Shown here: piece after piece, positions 1-9,223 of the stretch
How positions within the stretch are numbered: position 1 is the first letter of the stretch
How the letters are laid out: each line of letters opens with the position of its first letter
Translations under genes and position numbers: made by a program
Origin: Formosa haliotis
GTDB taxonomy: Bacteria > Bacteroidota > Bacteroidia > Flavobacteriales > Flavobacteriaceae
DNA length: 64,000 bases
Assembly: GCF_001685485.1 (NCBI RefSeq)
Contig: NZ_BDEL01000001.1
Location: 3,631,501 to 3,695,500 of the forward strand
Reading direction: 5' to 3'
The notes under the pieces: model-generated
Database searches by the model: none
What the model was told of the DNA's origin: nothing
Seen by the model: only the letters and a program-made list of their open reading frames with translations

Positions 1-126
1 TCATTATCAACATTTACTAGTTGTAGAGATCAAAAAACTGCAGGTGAAAAAATTGAAGATGTTGCAGACGATGTTAGCGACGGGGTAAAAGATGTTGCAG
101 ACGATATTGAAGATGCCGTAGATTAG
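1..126 (+). CDS. C-terminal part of a small lipoprotein (5-prime truncated)
   Basis: The window opens inside a reading frame that stops with TAG at 124-126. The visible 41 residues begin with a hydrophobic end and a lipobox-like LSTFTSC, so the cysteine is probably the lipidated residue and the start lies just before the window. The mature part is short, acidic and built from repeats of the type E/K-D-V-A-D-D, which would form an amphipathic helix. No enzymatic motif is visible. A good terminator follows at 174-206, so this ends a transcript. Function unknown. Confidence 0.6.
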   Translation, partial: SLSTFTSCRDQKTAGEKIEDVADDVSDGVKDVADDIEDAVD

Positions 127-173
127 TCGTGTTATAATACACATACTATTCTATTAATTATCTTAATAAGATT

Positions 174-206
174 AGGGCATGTTCTGTTGGAATATGCCCT
201 TTTTTT
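174..206 (+). terminator. Rho-independent terminator after the lipoprotein gene
   Basis: A 7-bp stem (AGGGCAT 174-180 with ATGCCCT 194-200) is followed directly by a run of T to 206. Confidence 0.75.
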
Positions 207-282
207 GTACACTAAATAACTGACTTTTATTTTAATGGAAGATGCGTTTTAACCTATATTTCAATCTAAAAAAAAGTAAATT

Positions 283-627
283 ATGATAATTTCAGACGAA
301 TTCGCTAAGCATGAAAGCGACTTTATAAAAAAATATGAAAAAATAGGCTATACGGCCAATTACCAAGTTGTAGACGGACGTTTAGTCGATTTAGAGACAA
401 AAGAAACCTTTACGCCAGAAGATGTTAAAGTTGTAGCTGAGCATCGCTATGAGGGTATGAGTAACCCGTCAGACATGTCTATACTTTATGTTATAGAAAC
501 AACATCGGGATCTAAAGGTACGTTTTTAACAGCTTACGGACCAACAGCCGATTTAGAGGTGGCCGAATTTTTTAAGGCCATACCAGAATCGAATGTTTCC
601 GAAAGTGGAAATATTTTAAATTCTTAG
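283..627 (+). CDS. Small conserved protein, often labelled phosphoribosylpyrophosphate synthetase-like
   Basis: 114 residues, soluble, no signal peptide. The segment HRYEGMSNPSDMSILYVI followed by KGTFLTAYGPTAD resembles a short Bacteroidota family that databases often call phosphoribosylpyrophosphate synthetase. It is far too short for that enzyme and has no PRPP-binding loop, so the label should not be taken as function. It is flanked by its own terminator at 653-676. I recognise the family from memory only; its role is unknown. Confidence 0.7.
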   Translation: MIISDEFAKHESDFIKKYEKIGYTANYQVVDGRLVDLETKETFTPEDVKVVAEHRYEGMSNPSDMSILYVIETTSGSKGTFLTAYGPTADLEVAEFFKAIPESNVSESGNILNS

Positions 628-652
628 TGATTTCGTATAACCTTATAAATAT

Positions 653-676
653 AACCTGCCTTGAGCAGGTTTTTTT
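653..676 (+). terminator. Rho-independent terminator
   Basis: Stem AACCTGC (653-659) with GCAGGTT (665-671), 5-nt loop, then T residues to 676. It ends the 283-627 gene. Confidence 0.75.
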
Positions 677-758
677 ATGCTTAAAAAAGAAACGATTTAT
701 TATCTTTAATTTTCAGGTTTAATTGGTAATATTGCTCCGACCAAACGTAAGTATCGTT

Positions 759-1313
759 ATGAAATTATTTGTAAAATTTGATTACCAAGTGGTTTGTAAA
801 CGTGTTTTAGAAGCACAATTGGAAGCTCTCGATATTCCCTATACATTAAATGGAATTGGGGAAATTGAGTTTTCGAAAACTTTAAATTCAGATAAAAAAG
901 AAGCGTTAATTAAAGGCTTAGCTTTTTATGGGATTCAGATTATTCAGGATGAAAAGGATGTATTAGTGCAGAGAATTAAAGATGTAATTTCGGAAATGAT
1001 TTTTAATGCCGACGAAAACCAAACCTTTAACACCTCGACCTTACTTAGCAAAAAGTTAAATTATTCATACAATTATCTATCGACAGTGTTTTCTGAAATC
1101 ACCTATACCTCTATAGAAAATTTTGTGATACTAAAAAAGATAGATTACGCCAAGGAATTAATGTCGCAAAACGAGAGTTTAACTTTAACCGAAATTGCAC
1201 ATCGTTTACAGTATAGCAGTGTTGCTCATTTATCGGCACAATTCAAGAAAATAACGGGTTTAACGCCATCTAATTTTCAGAAAATTATGGCCAAGCGCAA
1301 GTCACGTACTTAA
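759..1313 (+). CDS. AraC-family transcriptional regulator, short type
   Basis: I start this gene at the ATG at 759 (MKLFVKFDYQ); the upstream TTG at 723 only adds 12 unlikely residues. The product is 184 residues. The N-terminal ~85 residues form a small domain without a sugar-binding cupin. The C-terminal ~95 residues hold the two AraC helix-turn-helix motifs, ending with a typical second-helix pattern (LTEIAHRLQYSSVAHLSAQF, then KKITGLTPSNFQ). Short regulators of this kind, starting MKLF(V/I)K, are common in Flavobacteriaceae; their ligand is not known to me. It converges on the SYLF gene, with a shared terminator between them. Confidence 0.85.
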   Translation: MKLFVKFDYQVVCKRVLEAQLEALDIPYTLNGIGEIEFSKTLNSDKKEALIKGLAFYGIQIIQDEKDVLVQRIKDVISEMIFNADENQTFNTSTLLSKKLNYSYNYLSTVFSEITYTSIENFVILKKIDYAKELMSQNESLTLTEIAHRLQYSSVAHLSAQFKKITGLTPSNFQKIMAKRKSRT

Positions 1314-1323
1314 TTTTTGACAT

Positions 1324-1360
1324 AAAAAAAGGTCCTAAACATTAATCTAGGACCTTTTTT
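1324..1360. terminator. Bidirectional terminator between convergent genes
   Basis: A-rich arm plus GGTCCTA (to 1337) pairs with TAGGACC plus T run (1348-1360). The A and T tracts on both sides let it work for the AraC-type gene (+) and the SYLF gene (-). Confidence 0.8.
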
Positions 1361-1375
1361 ATATTATTCGGGCAA

Positions 1376-1912
1376 TTATTTAAATGGCTTAAACTTAAAT
1401 TTCTGACCTCCTACAGAAGCTTCAGCCATAAGCCCAGCTTTAGAGTGTGTAAATACAGCAACGCCATCTTTATACTTAGCATCTAAGCTTTCTCCAGATT
1501 TTAATGCTACCGCAGATACTCCTGCGTCAAATTCAAATTTACCTTCTTTAAACTTGTCTACATCTTCTTTCTTTTCAAAAAAGATGACTTCAATTAAGGC
1601 TTGTCCTCCAGCTTGTAATCCTACATTTAGCTCTTTTAAACTAGCCATTCCTTTTTTCTTTCCGTACTCATATAATACGCCATTTCCGGAAGCACCACCA
1701 ACAATAAAGCCTCCTTTACCAACATTTGGAAAAACGGCACATCCAGCAGATTTGTCAAAAAAGGTTTTTAAACCTGGATTCACACTTAAAAGTGTTTTTA
1801 CTGCTTCATCAGATTCTTTAATAATCTTTTTATCTTTTTCACTTTGTGCATTTACAGCAAAAGACATGCTGCAAACCACTAAAAAAACGAATACATTCTT
1901 TAATACTTTCAT
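1376..1912 (-). CDS. SYLF-domain (YSC84-like) lipid-binding protein, secreted
   Basis: 178 residues. An N-terminal signal peptide (hydrophobic VFVFLVVCSMSFAVNAQ) is followed by one SYLF domain covering nearly all the mature protein. Typical features are the glycine-rich segment KGGFIVGGASGNGVLYE and the block LNVGLQAGGQALIEVIFF. SYLF domains bind phosphoinositides in eukaryotes; the bacterial role is not settled, and a periplasmic or envelope lipid-related role is inferred. It is transcribed alone and converges on the AraC-type regulator. Confidence 0.85.
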   Translation of the reverse strand: MKVLKNVFVFLVVCSMSFAVNAQSEKDKKIIKESDEAVKTLLSVNPGLKTFFDKSAGCAVFPNVGKGGFIVGGASGNGVLYEYGKKKGMASLKELNVGLQAGGQALIEVIFFEKKEDVDKFKEGKFEFDAGVSAVALKSGESLDAKYKDGVAVFTHSKAGLMAEASVGGQKFKFKPFK

Positions 1913-2230
1913 AATGATTTTTTAGTTAAAATTATTTATGAAATTAATTTACGATTTTTTTCGTAAACAAATTAACTTAAACGATAAGATGATTAATTTA
2001 AAAGCTTAAGTCTAAATTGAAACACAATAGTTTTAACTGCTTTATAGTCTAAGGTTAACAATTTAGAACCATAGCAATTCGTTGTTTAAAAGCGTTTAAA
2101 ATGATAAAGAGATAATATTTCCAACAGTATATTGTATTAGATTTTTGCTGAGTTGTTTTAGTAAGACACTAGGAAATTGTAGTGCGATTTTGTAACTTAC
2201 TAAGGTTTTATAAAGCTAAAACAAAAGAAC
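1913..2230. other. Intergenic region between divergent genes
   Basis: 318 bases between the SYLF gene (-) and the small membrane-protein gene (+). It is AT-rich and should hold promoters for both directions, but I see no perfect TAnnTTTG box with a spaced TTG, no hairpin terminator and no credible small ORF. Confidence 0.5.
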
Positions 2231-2479
2231 ATGAAAAATATAGTCATTTACTATCTCTGTATTCTTGGGCCCCTTGCATTGGTGTTTTGGATGAATAGTA
2301 CAGATCTAATTTCAAGTAGATTTAGTCTGCTTTTAATTACTCTATATGTGTTTTTCTATCGTCCTTATATCGATGGTAAAAGGTTGTCTGATAAAAAGAT
2401 TATTGCTAAAAAGGATATTTGGAAAATGGTGCTTCCAGGAAGCCATATGAAGTATTTTAGCGAATTGTATCTTAAATAG
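2231..2479 (+). CDS. Small predicted membrane protein
   Basis: 82 residues with two hydrophobic segments (about 4-20 and 31-44), then a basic, probably cytoplasmic tail. I do not recognise a family. The stop is 14 bases before the next gene, so the two are probably co-transcribed and may act together in the inner membrane. Confidence 0.65.
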   Translation: MKNIVIYYLCILGPLALVFWMNSTDLISSRFSLLLITLYVFFYRPYIDGKRLSDKKIIAKKDIWKMVLPGSHMKYFSELYLK

Positions 2480-2493
2480 AACCGCTAATTTCT

Positions 2494-3087
2494 ATGATAA
2501 AATATAAATCTATTTTTAGGTACGTCGTTACAGGAACACTTTTTGTTGTTGTTCCTATCCTCATTATTATTGTTCTATTTGGTAAAGCCTTGGGTATTTT
2601 AATGCCTTTAGGGCATACCTTAACAGAAAAGTTTCATTTAACTTCCTTTTTAGGTCCCGCAGCCGTAATTTTAGTCAGCTGTTTAATACTTTTTATTATA
2701 AGTTTGGTTTGTGGCTATTTTGTAGTGAACGGATTTTTAAAGCAGTGGAGTAATAAATATGAAGCCACTTTATTTTATCATTTTCCGTCATTTCAAATGA
2801 TGAAATATCGCTTTATTGAAGAAGCCGATTATAAAAAACAAAATTTTTGGCAACCCATATTGTTGAAAGAGGACAATGCGTTTAGAATTGCTTTTATTAC
2901 CGATAACAGTCAGCCTAATTTTTTTTCTATTTATGTTCCCGATGCCCCTAAAATGGATGCGGGAGAAGTAAGGTATATGCTGGTTTCTGACTGCGAATAC
3001 ATACCCATAACCATGAAACAAGCTATGAATGGCTTACGTAATTTTGGAAAAGGTATGGAATCTGAAGTATTTAAAGAGTATAAGTAA
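2494..3087 (+). CDS. DUF502-like membrane protein
   Basis: 197 residues. Two transmembrane segments (about 10-32 and 52-78) are followed by a soluble domain. That domain contains FITDNSQPNFFSIYVPDAPKM and ends with a helix beginning MKQAMNGLRNFGKG. The layout, two N-terminal helices and then a domain with a V-P-x-x-P turn, resembles DUF502 proteins, but the match is from memory and not strong. Likely in an operon with the 82-residue membrane protein before it. Function unknown. Confidence 0.6.
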   Translation: MIKYKSIFRYVVTGTLFVVVPILIIIVLFGKALGILMPLGHTLTEKFHLTSFLGPAAVILVSCLILFIISLVCGYFVVNGFLKQWSNKYEATLFYHFPSFQMMKYRFIEEADYKKQNFWQPILLKEDNAFRIAFITDNSQPNFFSIYVPDAPKMDAGEVRYMLVSDCEYIPITMKQAMNGLRNFGKGMESEVFKEYK

Positions 3088-3242
3088 TCCTTTCCCTTTT
3101 ATTAATAGACCGAAGATCAGGTTTTGATGGAAATTTGAGATTTTGACCCATAATTTAATATGTTAAGATTTTATAAGTTGATGTTTTTCTGTTTTTAGTT
3201 CTTATTTTTACAAATTCTAAATTTTTGAAACATTAATTTTTT

Positions 3243-5600
3243 ATGAGGCAGTTGTTCTTTTTTATCATATTTTTTTTAGGTCTTGTTATACATATTCAAG
3301 CACAGGAAATTTCCATTAAAGGTGTTGTTGTAGAAAAAGGGTCTAATTTGGCAGTGCCTTACGCTACCGTTGTAATTGTAGACTCTCAATCTAATCAACC
3401 TATAACGGGAACGACCACCAACGAAGACGGTGCGTTTAACATAGAAACCGATTCTAAAGCGGTGTATTTAAAAATTAGTTTTATAGGTTTTAAAACCTTG
3501 ACTTTTAATAGTATCGATTTTAATTCGTCTAATATCGATTTGGGAACCTTGTATATGGAACAAGATGCCCAAGCTTTAGACGAGGTAGTTGTTCGTGCCG
3601 AAGTGTCTTCAACCCAATTTAAACTCGATCGAAAAATATTTAATGTGGGGCAGGATATCGCGAATACCGGTGCGAGTGCATTAGAAGTTTTAAATAATGT
3701 TCCGTCTGTAAATGTTAATATAGAAGGCCAAGTAAGTTTAAGAGGAAATAGTGGTGTTCAAATTTTAATAGATGGTAAACCTTCGGTATTGGCAGACGAA
3801 AGTAGTAATGCTTTAGGTACTATTACTTCAGATATGATTGAACGTATAGAAGTTATAACCAATCCATCTGCCAAATATGACGCAGAAGGAACAGCGGGAA
3901 TTTTAAATATAATTCTTAAAAAAGAAGAGAAAAAAGGATTAAATGGTTCCATTTCGCTTAATACAGGAATTCCAGATAACCATAGTATTGGAGTGAGTTT
4001 AAATAGAAGAACCGAAAAATTTAACTTATTCACCCAGTTTGGAGGAGGATATCGCTCTTTGCCTAGAGAAAACACTTCAGAAAATACAAATTTTGAAACA
4101 GAATCTACCGTAACAAGTGAAGGAACGGAATATAGAAATGAAACCTTTTTCAACATTACTTTAGGAACAGATTATCATATAAACGATTTAAATGTTTTAA
4201 CGCTTTCAGGAAATTTTGCTTACGAAATTGAAGATCAACCGTCGCGTACAGATTTTAGTTCGTATCAAGGTTCTGTACTAGAATCTCAGTGGTACCGGGA
4301 AGAGGCTACCGATGCTACAAACCCGAAATGGCAATATGAATTGAATTATAAAAAGGAATTCAAAAATAACGAGGAGCATACCTTGCTGTTTAGTGCTTTA
4401 GGAAGTTTCTTCGGAAAAGATCAAGAATCTGAATTTACAAATACAACCACTTATGGCGATATTGTAAATGTAGATCAGCAAACAGAAACCACATTTCAGC
4501 AAGCAGATTATACCTTTAAGTTAGATTATACAAATCCTATTTCGGAAACGTTTACGATAGAAACAGGTGTGCAATACTTAATAAATGACGTTGGTAATGA
4601 TTATGAAGTTCGTGAATTAGAATCGGGAGAGTGGATAGTAAATCCTAACCTAACCAATAATTTTGAATACAACCAGAAAGTGCTCGGCTTTTATGGAACG
4701 GGGTCTTATGAAGCAGACAAATGGGGTGTAAAAATGGGACTTCGTATAGAGGATACAAACCTACACACATTATTAACTAATACCGACGAAGAAAACAACC
4801 AGAAATACACCGATTTTTTTCCAACCGTTCACAGTTCCTATAAATTTAACGACGATTTTTCAATACAAGCGGGGTATTCTAAACGAATTTTTAGACCTCG
4901 TTTATGGGATTTAAATCCGTTTTTCAATATTAAAAACAATTATAATATCCGTGTAGGAAATCCAAACTTACAACCAGAATACACCAATTCTTACGAGCTT
5001 ACAGGAATATTAAAACTAGGGAAAGCAACACTTAATTCTAGTGTGTTTTATCTGTACACTACAGATGTTGTAGAGCGTGTGTCTGTTTTTCAAGATAATG
5101 TTACCGTAACCACGCCTATAAATGTAGGAACAAATGGTGCTGTAGGTTTTGAGTTTAACGGTAAATATGCTCCTTTAAATTGGTTGTCTTTTAATGGTGA
5201 TTTTAATTTCAATTATTTTGAACGTGAAGGAGATTTTGAAGACCAATCTTTCGATTTTACAGGGAATAAATGGAGCGGACGCATAACGTCTAAAATAGGA
5301 TTACCTGCCGATTTTGATTTAGAAATTACTGGGCAGTACGAATCCGATTATCAAACGGTACAAGGCGAAAGCGAAGGTTTTGCTTTTGCCGATATTGGTT
5401 TACGTAAAAAAATATTAAAAGGAAAAGTAGTTGTAAATTTTGCAGTGAAAGATGTTTTTGAATCTCGAATTTATCAGTCTACCATTCTAAATGAAAATAA
5501 CTATAATTATAACCGAAATTTTAGAGGTCGTTTCTTTACGCTTGGCTTTAGTTATGGTTTTGGTAGAGGAGAAGCTATGACCTATTCAGGAAGACGATAA
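3243..5600 (+). CDS. TonB-dependent receptor / outer-membrane beta-barrel family protein
   Basis: 785 residues with a signal peptide (cleavage after about IQAQ, residues 1-21). A carboxypeptidase-regulatory-like beta-sandwich (about 24-105) follows, with the family pattern VPYATVVIVDSQ and the TTNEDGAFNI turn. Next is a plug-like domain (about 125-215; LRGNSGVQILIDGKPS, AEGTAGILNIILKK) and a long beta-barrel ending FTLGFSYGFGRG. The barrel looks like the outer_membrane beta-barrel subgroup and not the SusC subgroup, and no SusD partner follows. The substrate cannot be read from the sequence. It stands alone, far from the alginate genes. Confidence 0.85.
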   Translation: MRQLFFFIIFFLGLVIHIQAQEISIKGVVVEKGSNLAVPYATVVIVDSQSNQPITGTTTNEDGAFNIETDSKAVYLKISFIGFKTLTFNSIDFNSSNIDLGTLYMEQDAQALDEVVVRAEVSSTQFKLDRKIFNVGQDIANTGASALEVLNNVPSVNVNIEGQVSLRGNSGVQILIDGKPSVLADESSNALGTITSDMIERIEVITNPSAKYDAEGTAGILNIILKKEEKKGLNGSISLNTGIPDNHSIGVSLNRRTEKFNLFTQFGGGYRSLPRENTSENTNFETESTVTSEGTEYRNETFFNITLGTDYHINDLNVLTLSGNFAYEIEDQPSRTDFSSYQGSVLESQWYREEATDATNPKWQYELNYKKEFKNNEEHTLLFSALGSFFGKDQESEFTNTTTYGDIVNVDQQTETTFQQADYTFKLDYTNPISETFTIETGVQYLINDVGNDYEVRELESGEWIVNPNLTNNFEYNQKVLGFYGTGSYEADKWGVKMGLRIEDTNLHTLLTNTDEENNQKYTDFFPTVHSSYKFNDDFSIQAGYSKRIFRPRLWDLNPFFNIKNNYNIRVGNPNLQPEYTNSYELTGILKLGKATLNSSVFYLYTTDVVERVSVFQDNVTVTTPINVGTNGAVGFEFNGKYAPLNWLSFNGDFNFNYFEREGDFEDQSFDFTGNKWSGRITSKIGLPADFDLEITGQYESDYQTVQGESEGFAFADIGLRKKILKGKVVVNFAVKDVFESRIYQSTILNENNYNYNRNFRGRFFTLGFSYGFGRGEAMTYSGRR

Positions 5601-5673
5601 TAAGTGTTAGTAAATGTTTCCGACACAGGAATACAATCCTATTCATAAATTCTTTTAATTTTTCTATAAAGAA

Positions 5674-6672
5674 ATGACAGTATTTCCTGTAATAACATCC
5701 ACTATTTCGGCCTCAGCTATAGGTGCGTTTCTAATAGAAACGTATGGCTTCAGTCAATCTGCATCCTGTACTTTGTTTAGAACAGGAATGAATCATACCT
5801 ATATGGTAAGTGACTTTAATTGTAAATATGTGTTTCGTATTTACTGTTACAAATGGCGAACAAAATTAGAAATTATTGAAGAGCTACGGTTGTTAACAGG
5901 CCTTGAGAAAAAAGCCGTAAGTGTATCCTATCCGTTAAAGGATAAAGAGGGTGAATTTATCCAAGATATTCAAGCGCCAGAAGGCTTACGGTATGGAGTC
6001 CTTTTTTCGTTTGCGGAAGGCGATAAAATGAGGTTCTTAGATGAGAAAACCTGTTTTTCAATCGGGCAATTAATGGCGAAGTTTCATAAATCTACACAAA
6101 ATAAATCATTACAACGTAAGGTTTATAATGCCGAAACTCTACTGAAGGCACCATATAGAAAAGCTAAGTCATATTTTAATGAGGCTCTAGACGAGATGCA
6201 ATTTATTAAAACACAAATCGATGAAATATCGAAAACCTTTAATGCTATAAACGAAGAAACTTTAAGAAAGGGTGTGGTGCATTTAGATATTTGGTACGAT
6301 AATATGAGTGTAAAGAACACAAATGATATTACACTCTTTGATTTTGATTTTTGTGGCAATGGCTGGTTTATATTCGATATAGGGTATTTCTGTAAACAAT
6401 TGTTTCATATAGAAATGGATAAGTCCAATTATGAACTGAAGAGAAATAAATTCTTAGAAGGATATAATAGTGTTTTAACATTAAGGCAGGTCGAGTTAGA
6501 TTTACTCCCAAAAGCTGGGCTTGCGGTTTATATTTTTTATTTAGGCATTCAATGTGAACGTTTCGATTGGTCTAACATTTTTCTTTCAGAAAATTATTTA
6601 AAAATGTATGTGGGGCGCATGCATTCATGGAATGCGTATAATCAAGAAAACATCTTAGATAGTTGTGGTTAA
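5674..6672 (+). CDS. Aminoglycoside phosphotransferase-family (APH/ChoK-like) kinase
   Basis: 332 residues. The C-terminal lobe shows the catalytic loop HLDIWYDN (H203, D205, N210) followed by the metal-binding FDFDF segment near 224-228, as in the phosphotransferase enzyme family (APH, homoserine kinase ThrB2, choline kinase). The substrate is probably a small alcohol or amino alcohol and not an antibiotic. The N-lobe carries the LFRTGMNHTYMV nucleotide-binding segment. It stands between the receptor gene and a universal stress protein gene with no operon signal. Confidence 0.75.
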   Translation: MTVFPVITSTISASAIGAFLIETYGFSQSASCTLFRTGMNHTYMVSDFNCKYVFRIYCYKWRTKLEIIEELRLLTGLEKKAVSVSYPLKDKEGEFIQDIQAPEGLRYGVLFSFAEGDKMRFLDEKTCFSIGQLMAKFHKSTQNKSLQRKVYNAETLLKAPYRKAKSYFNEALDEMQFIKTQIDEISKTFNAINEETLRKGVVHLDIWYDNMSVKNTNDITLFDFDFCGNGWFIFDIGYFCKQLFHIEMDKSNYELKRNKFLEGYNSVLTLRQVELDLLPKAGLAVYIFYLGIQCERFDWSNIFLSENYLKMYVGRMHSWNAYNQENILDSCG

Positions 6673-6752
6673 ACCCTTGTTAAGATTTAGAATTTAGTCG
6701 TAGATTTTGTATCTTAGAGAAAGTAAATATGTAATCACTAAATCTGAAAATC

Positions 6753-7190
6753 ATGAAAAACATTTTAGTCACAATCGATTTTGATGGGAAAGAACAGATT
6801 TTATTAGATAAGGCCTATCAATTTGCATCTGTATTTAATTCGAAAGTTTGGATTATGCATATTGCAGCGCCAGATCCAGATTTTGTTGGGTATAGTGTAG
6901 GGCCACAATATATAAGAGATAGCAGGGCCGAAGAGCTGCGTAACGAACATCGTATACTTCAAGATTTTTCTAGAACCTTAAATGAACGCGGTGTAGAAAC
7001 AGATGCTTTATTAGTGGATGGAGCTACTATTGAAATGATTATGAAGGAAGCAGAAAAATTAAATGCCGATTTAATTATCACGGGGCATAATGATCATGGA
7101 TTCTTTTATAAAGCATTTATAGGAAGTACCTCTGAACAAATTATTGCAAAATCTAAAATCCCTGTGCTTTTGGTGCCTTTAGACCGCTAG
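6753..7190 (+). CDS. Universal stress protein (UspA family)
   Basis: 145 residues forming one Usp domain. The N-terminal strand MKNILVTIDFDGKEQ and the C-terminal ATP-binding pattern G-H-N-D-H-G...G-S-T (GHNDHGFFYKAFIGST) followed by IPVLLVPL are typical of ATP-binding Usp proteins. Cytoplasmic, probably in stress adaptation. A near-consensus promoter lies upstream (TTG near 6677, TAGATTTTG near 6701) but its spacing is not ideal. Confidence 0.88.
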   Translation: MKNILVTIDFDGKEQILLDKAYQFASVFNSKVWIMHIAAPDPDFVGYSVGPQYIRDSRAEELRNEHRILQDFSRTLNERGVETDALLVDGATIEMIMKEAEKLNADLIITGHNDHGFFYKAFIGSTSEQIIAKSKIPVLLVPLDR

Positions 7191-7254
7191 TTGATTCTTA
7201 CAATTACATGCGTAATTTACGGTTATTGCCTTATAGAAAACAGATCAATCAATT

Positions 7255-8280
7255 CTAGTTTTTTAATGAAGATTGACGAATAATAAGTTCTGGTGGCAGG
7301 ATTAGATTTTTTTCAATCTTTATTGTTTTAGGGTCGTCCAGTTGCTCTAAAAACACTTGAGCGGCATACTTGCCAATTTCTAACGGACATTGATCTACAG
7401 AAGAAATAGGTGTTTCTAAAAACTTAGTAAAAGGTTCGTTGCTAAAGCCTACAACGGCCATGTCGTTAGGGACATTTATGCCTCTTAATTTTAATTCTTG
7501 AATACCTCCCAGAAGCATAAAATCGCTCGATGAAAATATGGCATCGGGTTGCTGTTTTAATTTTAAAAGGGTTTCTATTGCCAATTTTCCACCTTCTAAA
7601 TCATTTTTTACAGGAATTACAAGGTCTTCATTAAATGGAATATCATAATCTTTTAAAGCTTGTTTGTATCCTTCTAATCGTCCTTGGTATATATTAACAG
7701 ATTGATAGCCTAAAGCGGTTAAGTGGGCAACGTGCTTACATCCTTGTTTTATTAAATGTTCAGTCGCTATATAGCCACCTTTAAAATCGTCTATAGTTAC
7801 AGAACTAACACCTTTTATTTCAATTTTTCTATCAAAAAATATAAGGGGAGTATGTTTTTGTAAAACGCGGTCAAATATAGATGTGTCTTCGGTATTTTTT
7901 GTCACCGAAAGTAAAATGCCGTCAACTTGAGCATTTAAAAGGGCATTAATATTTTCAATTTGTTTTTCTTCTTTTTCATGTGTTTGGCAGATCATAACAT
8001 GGTAGCCTTTTTGTTGTAATTCTTCTTCTATTCCACGTATTATAGAACCAAAAAAATTACTGTCTATACGCGGAACTATAACACCTATATTTTTGCTTTT
8101 ACCACTTTTTAGAGCTAGGGCTAACCTGTTTTGTTCGTAGCCTAATTCTTCAGCTGTTTTTAAAACGAGTTTTTTTGTTTTCTCACTGGTTTTAGAATGG
8201 TCGTTTAGGGCTCTAGAAACGGTTGCTGCAGAGATGTTTAACCTTTTGGCAATATCGTAAATAGTCGCTTTTTCTTTCAT
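7255..8280 (-). CDS. LacI-family transcriptional regulator
   Basis: 341 residues. The N-terminal helix-turn-helix (about 6-26; IYDIAKRLNISAATVSRALN) is followed by the hinge helix (RLALALKSGKSKNIGV, about 52-67) and a periplasmic-binding-protein-like effector domain to the end. It is at the edge of the alginate locus and divergent from the 8569 gene. A perfect palindrome TTGGTTAACCAA lies at 8334-8345, 54 bases before its start codon. The same palindrome precedes PL17, SusC and the GntR regulator, so this protein either belongs to the same regulon or binds that site itself. The effector is unknown, probably a sugar or uronate. Confidence 0.88.
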   Translation of the reverse strand: MKEKATIYDIAKRLNISAATVSRALNDHSKTSEKTKKLVLKTAEELGYEQNRLALALKSGKSKNIGVIVPRIDSNFFGSIIRGIEEELQQKGYHVMICQTHEKEEKQIENINALLNAQVDGILLSVTKNTEDTSIFDRVLQKHTPLIFFDRKIEIKGVSSVTIDDFKGGYIATEHLIKQGCKHVAHLTALGYQSVNIYQGRLEGYKQALKDYDIPFNEDLVIPVKNDLEGGKLAIETLLKLKQQPDAIFSSSDFMLLGGIQELKLRGINVPNDMAVVGFSNEPFTKFLETPISSVDQCPLEIGKYAAQVFLEQLDDPKTIKIEKNLILPPELIIRQSSLKN

Positions 8281-8568
8281 AATTTTTTAAGTATTAACGT
8301 ACAGGAATATTAAAATATTATACTAAGAGCTGTTTGGTTAACCAATTTAGGCAAATTATTTTCTAATAGCTTGGGATTACTAGTTTTAATGAAAAATTTA
8401 TCGTTTTAGCAATGTCTACAAGTAATTTATAATATTGGGATAGTCTTTATTATAAAATTTTTTATCATTTTAAGTTACGGTGGGTTAGGGTGTTACGATA
8501 TAATTATTTTCGAAATATGTTTTGAAAGTAGCATTGTTGTATTTTTACTTCAATAAACCCGCGAATAC
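8281..8568. promoter_or_regulatory. Divergent control region with a TTGGTTAACCAA operator
   Basis: 288 bases between the LacI gene (-) and the 8569 gene (+). The palindrome at 8334-8345 is perfect over 12 bp. Read on the minus strand, it covers the place of a -33 element for a weak TA-rich box about 20 bases further toward the LacI gene. No terminator or extra ORF is visible in the rest. Confidence 0.6.
8334..8345. promoter_or_regulatory. Palindromic operator, LacI-gene copy
   Basis: TTGGTTAACCAA, perfect 12-bp palindrome. It is one of seven related sites in this window (others at 10511, 10524, 14133, 14146, 14159, 21110), all intergenic and all next to alginate-locus genes. Confidence 0.7.
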
Positions 8569-8928
8569 ATGAAGGTAGATGATTTAGTAGGACAGTATAC
8601 TGTAATTGGAAGCAATCAAAACGATAGCGATGTGATGTATAAAGGTATACTTGACTTGACGTTAGATCTTAATAACAGAATACAAGCAAAATGGTTAATT
8701 AACAATGAACAGGAGCAGTTTGGAGCAGGCTTTTTTAAAAATAATATTTTAGTGATAAATTTTTATTACTTAGGAGAATCGGGAGATAGATTTGACGGCG
8801 TTGTGGTATATAAAGTGATAAATCAAGATATTTTGGATGGTTTCTGGTCAGAAGAATTTGGCGATCCTTTATTTCTTGGGGAAGAGCGTTGCTTTAGAAT
8901 TAAGGATGATGATGAGTTTGTAGATTAA
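8569..8928 (+). CDS. Hypothetical small cytoplasmic protein
   Basis: 119 residues, acidic, no signal peptide or membrane segment. The pattern of alternating strands (LTLDLNNRIQAKWLI, LVINFYYLG, GVVVYKVINQDILDGFW) suggests a small beta-sheet or barrel protein. I recognise no family. It is divergent from the LacI gene and shares its control region. Confidence 0.55.
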   Translation: MKVDDLVGQYTVIGSNQNDSDVMYKGILDLTLDLNNRIQAKWLINNEQEQFGAGFFKNNILVINFYYLGESGDRFDGVVVYKVINQDILDGFWSEEFGDPLFLGEERCFRIKDDDEFVD

Positions 8929-9223
8929 TTTATTGTTTTTTAATTAGGTAATGTTGGGTTTGTTTTGTTCTGGTTAAAATTTTAGTTAACTTAGTTATTG
9001 TTTTATTCTGATACATTAAAACACTAAGACTCTTGTCCCTAAGAGCACATATAATAGCAAATATTTTTAATACAATTACTGAGAGGTAGTCTGGCTGTTT
9101 CGATCCATATTTTATAGGTCTTCAGGTTAATTTGCTATATGAATTATCATCTTTCAATAAGTGTAATTCCCAATAACATAGCAGTTGTATTTTACTGATT
9201 CATTAACACATAAAATAATAATT

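Noticed and set aside
1554..1925. Plus-strand ORF of 123 residues opposite the SYLF gene
   Set aside because: It lies entirely over the SYLF gene, is rich in serine/proline/phenylalanine as antisense frames are, and has no recognisable domain.
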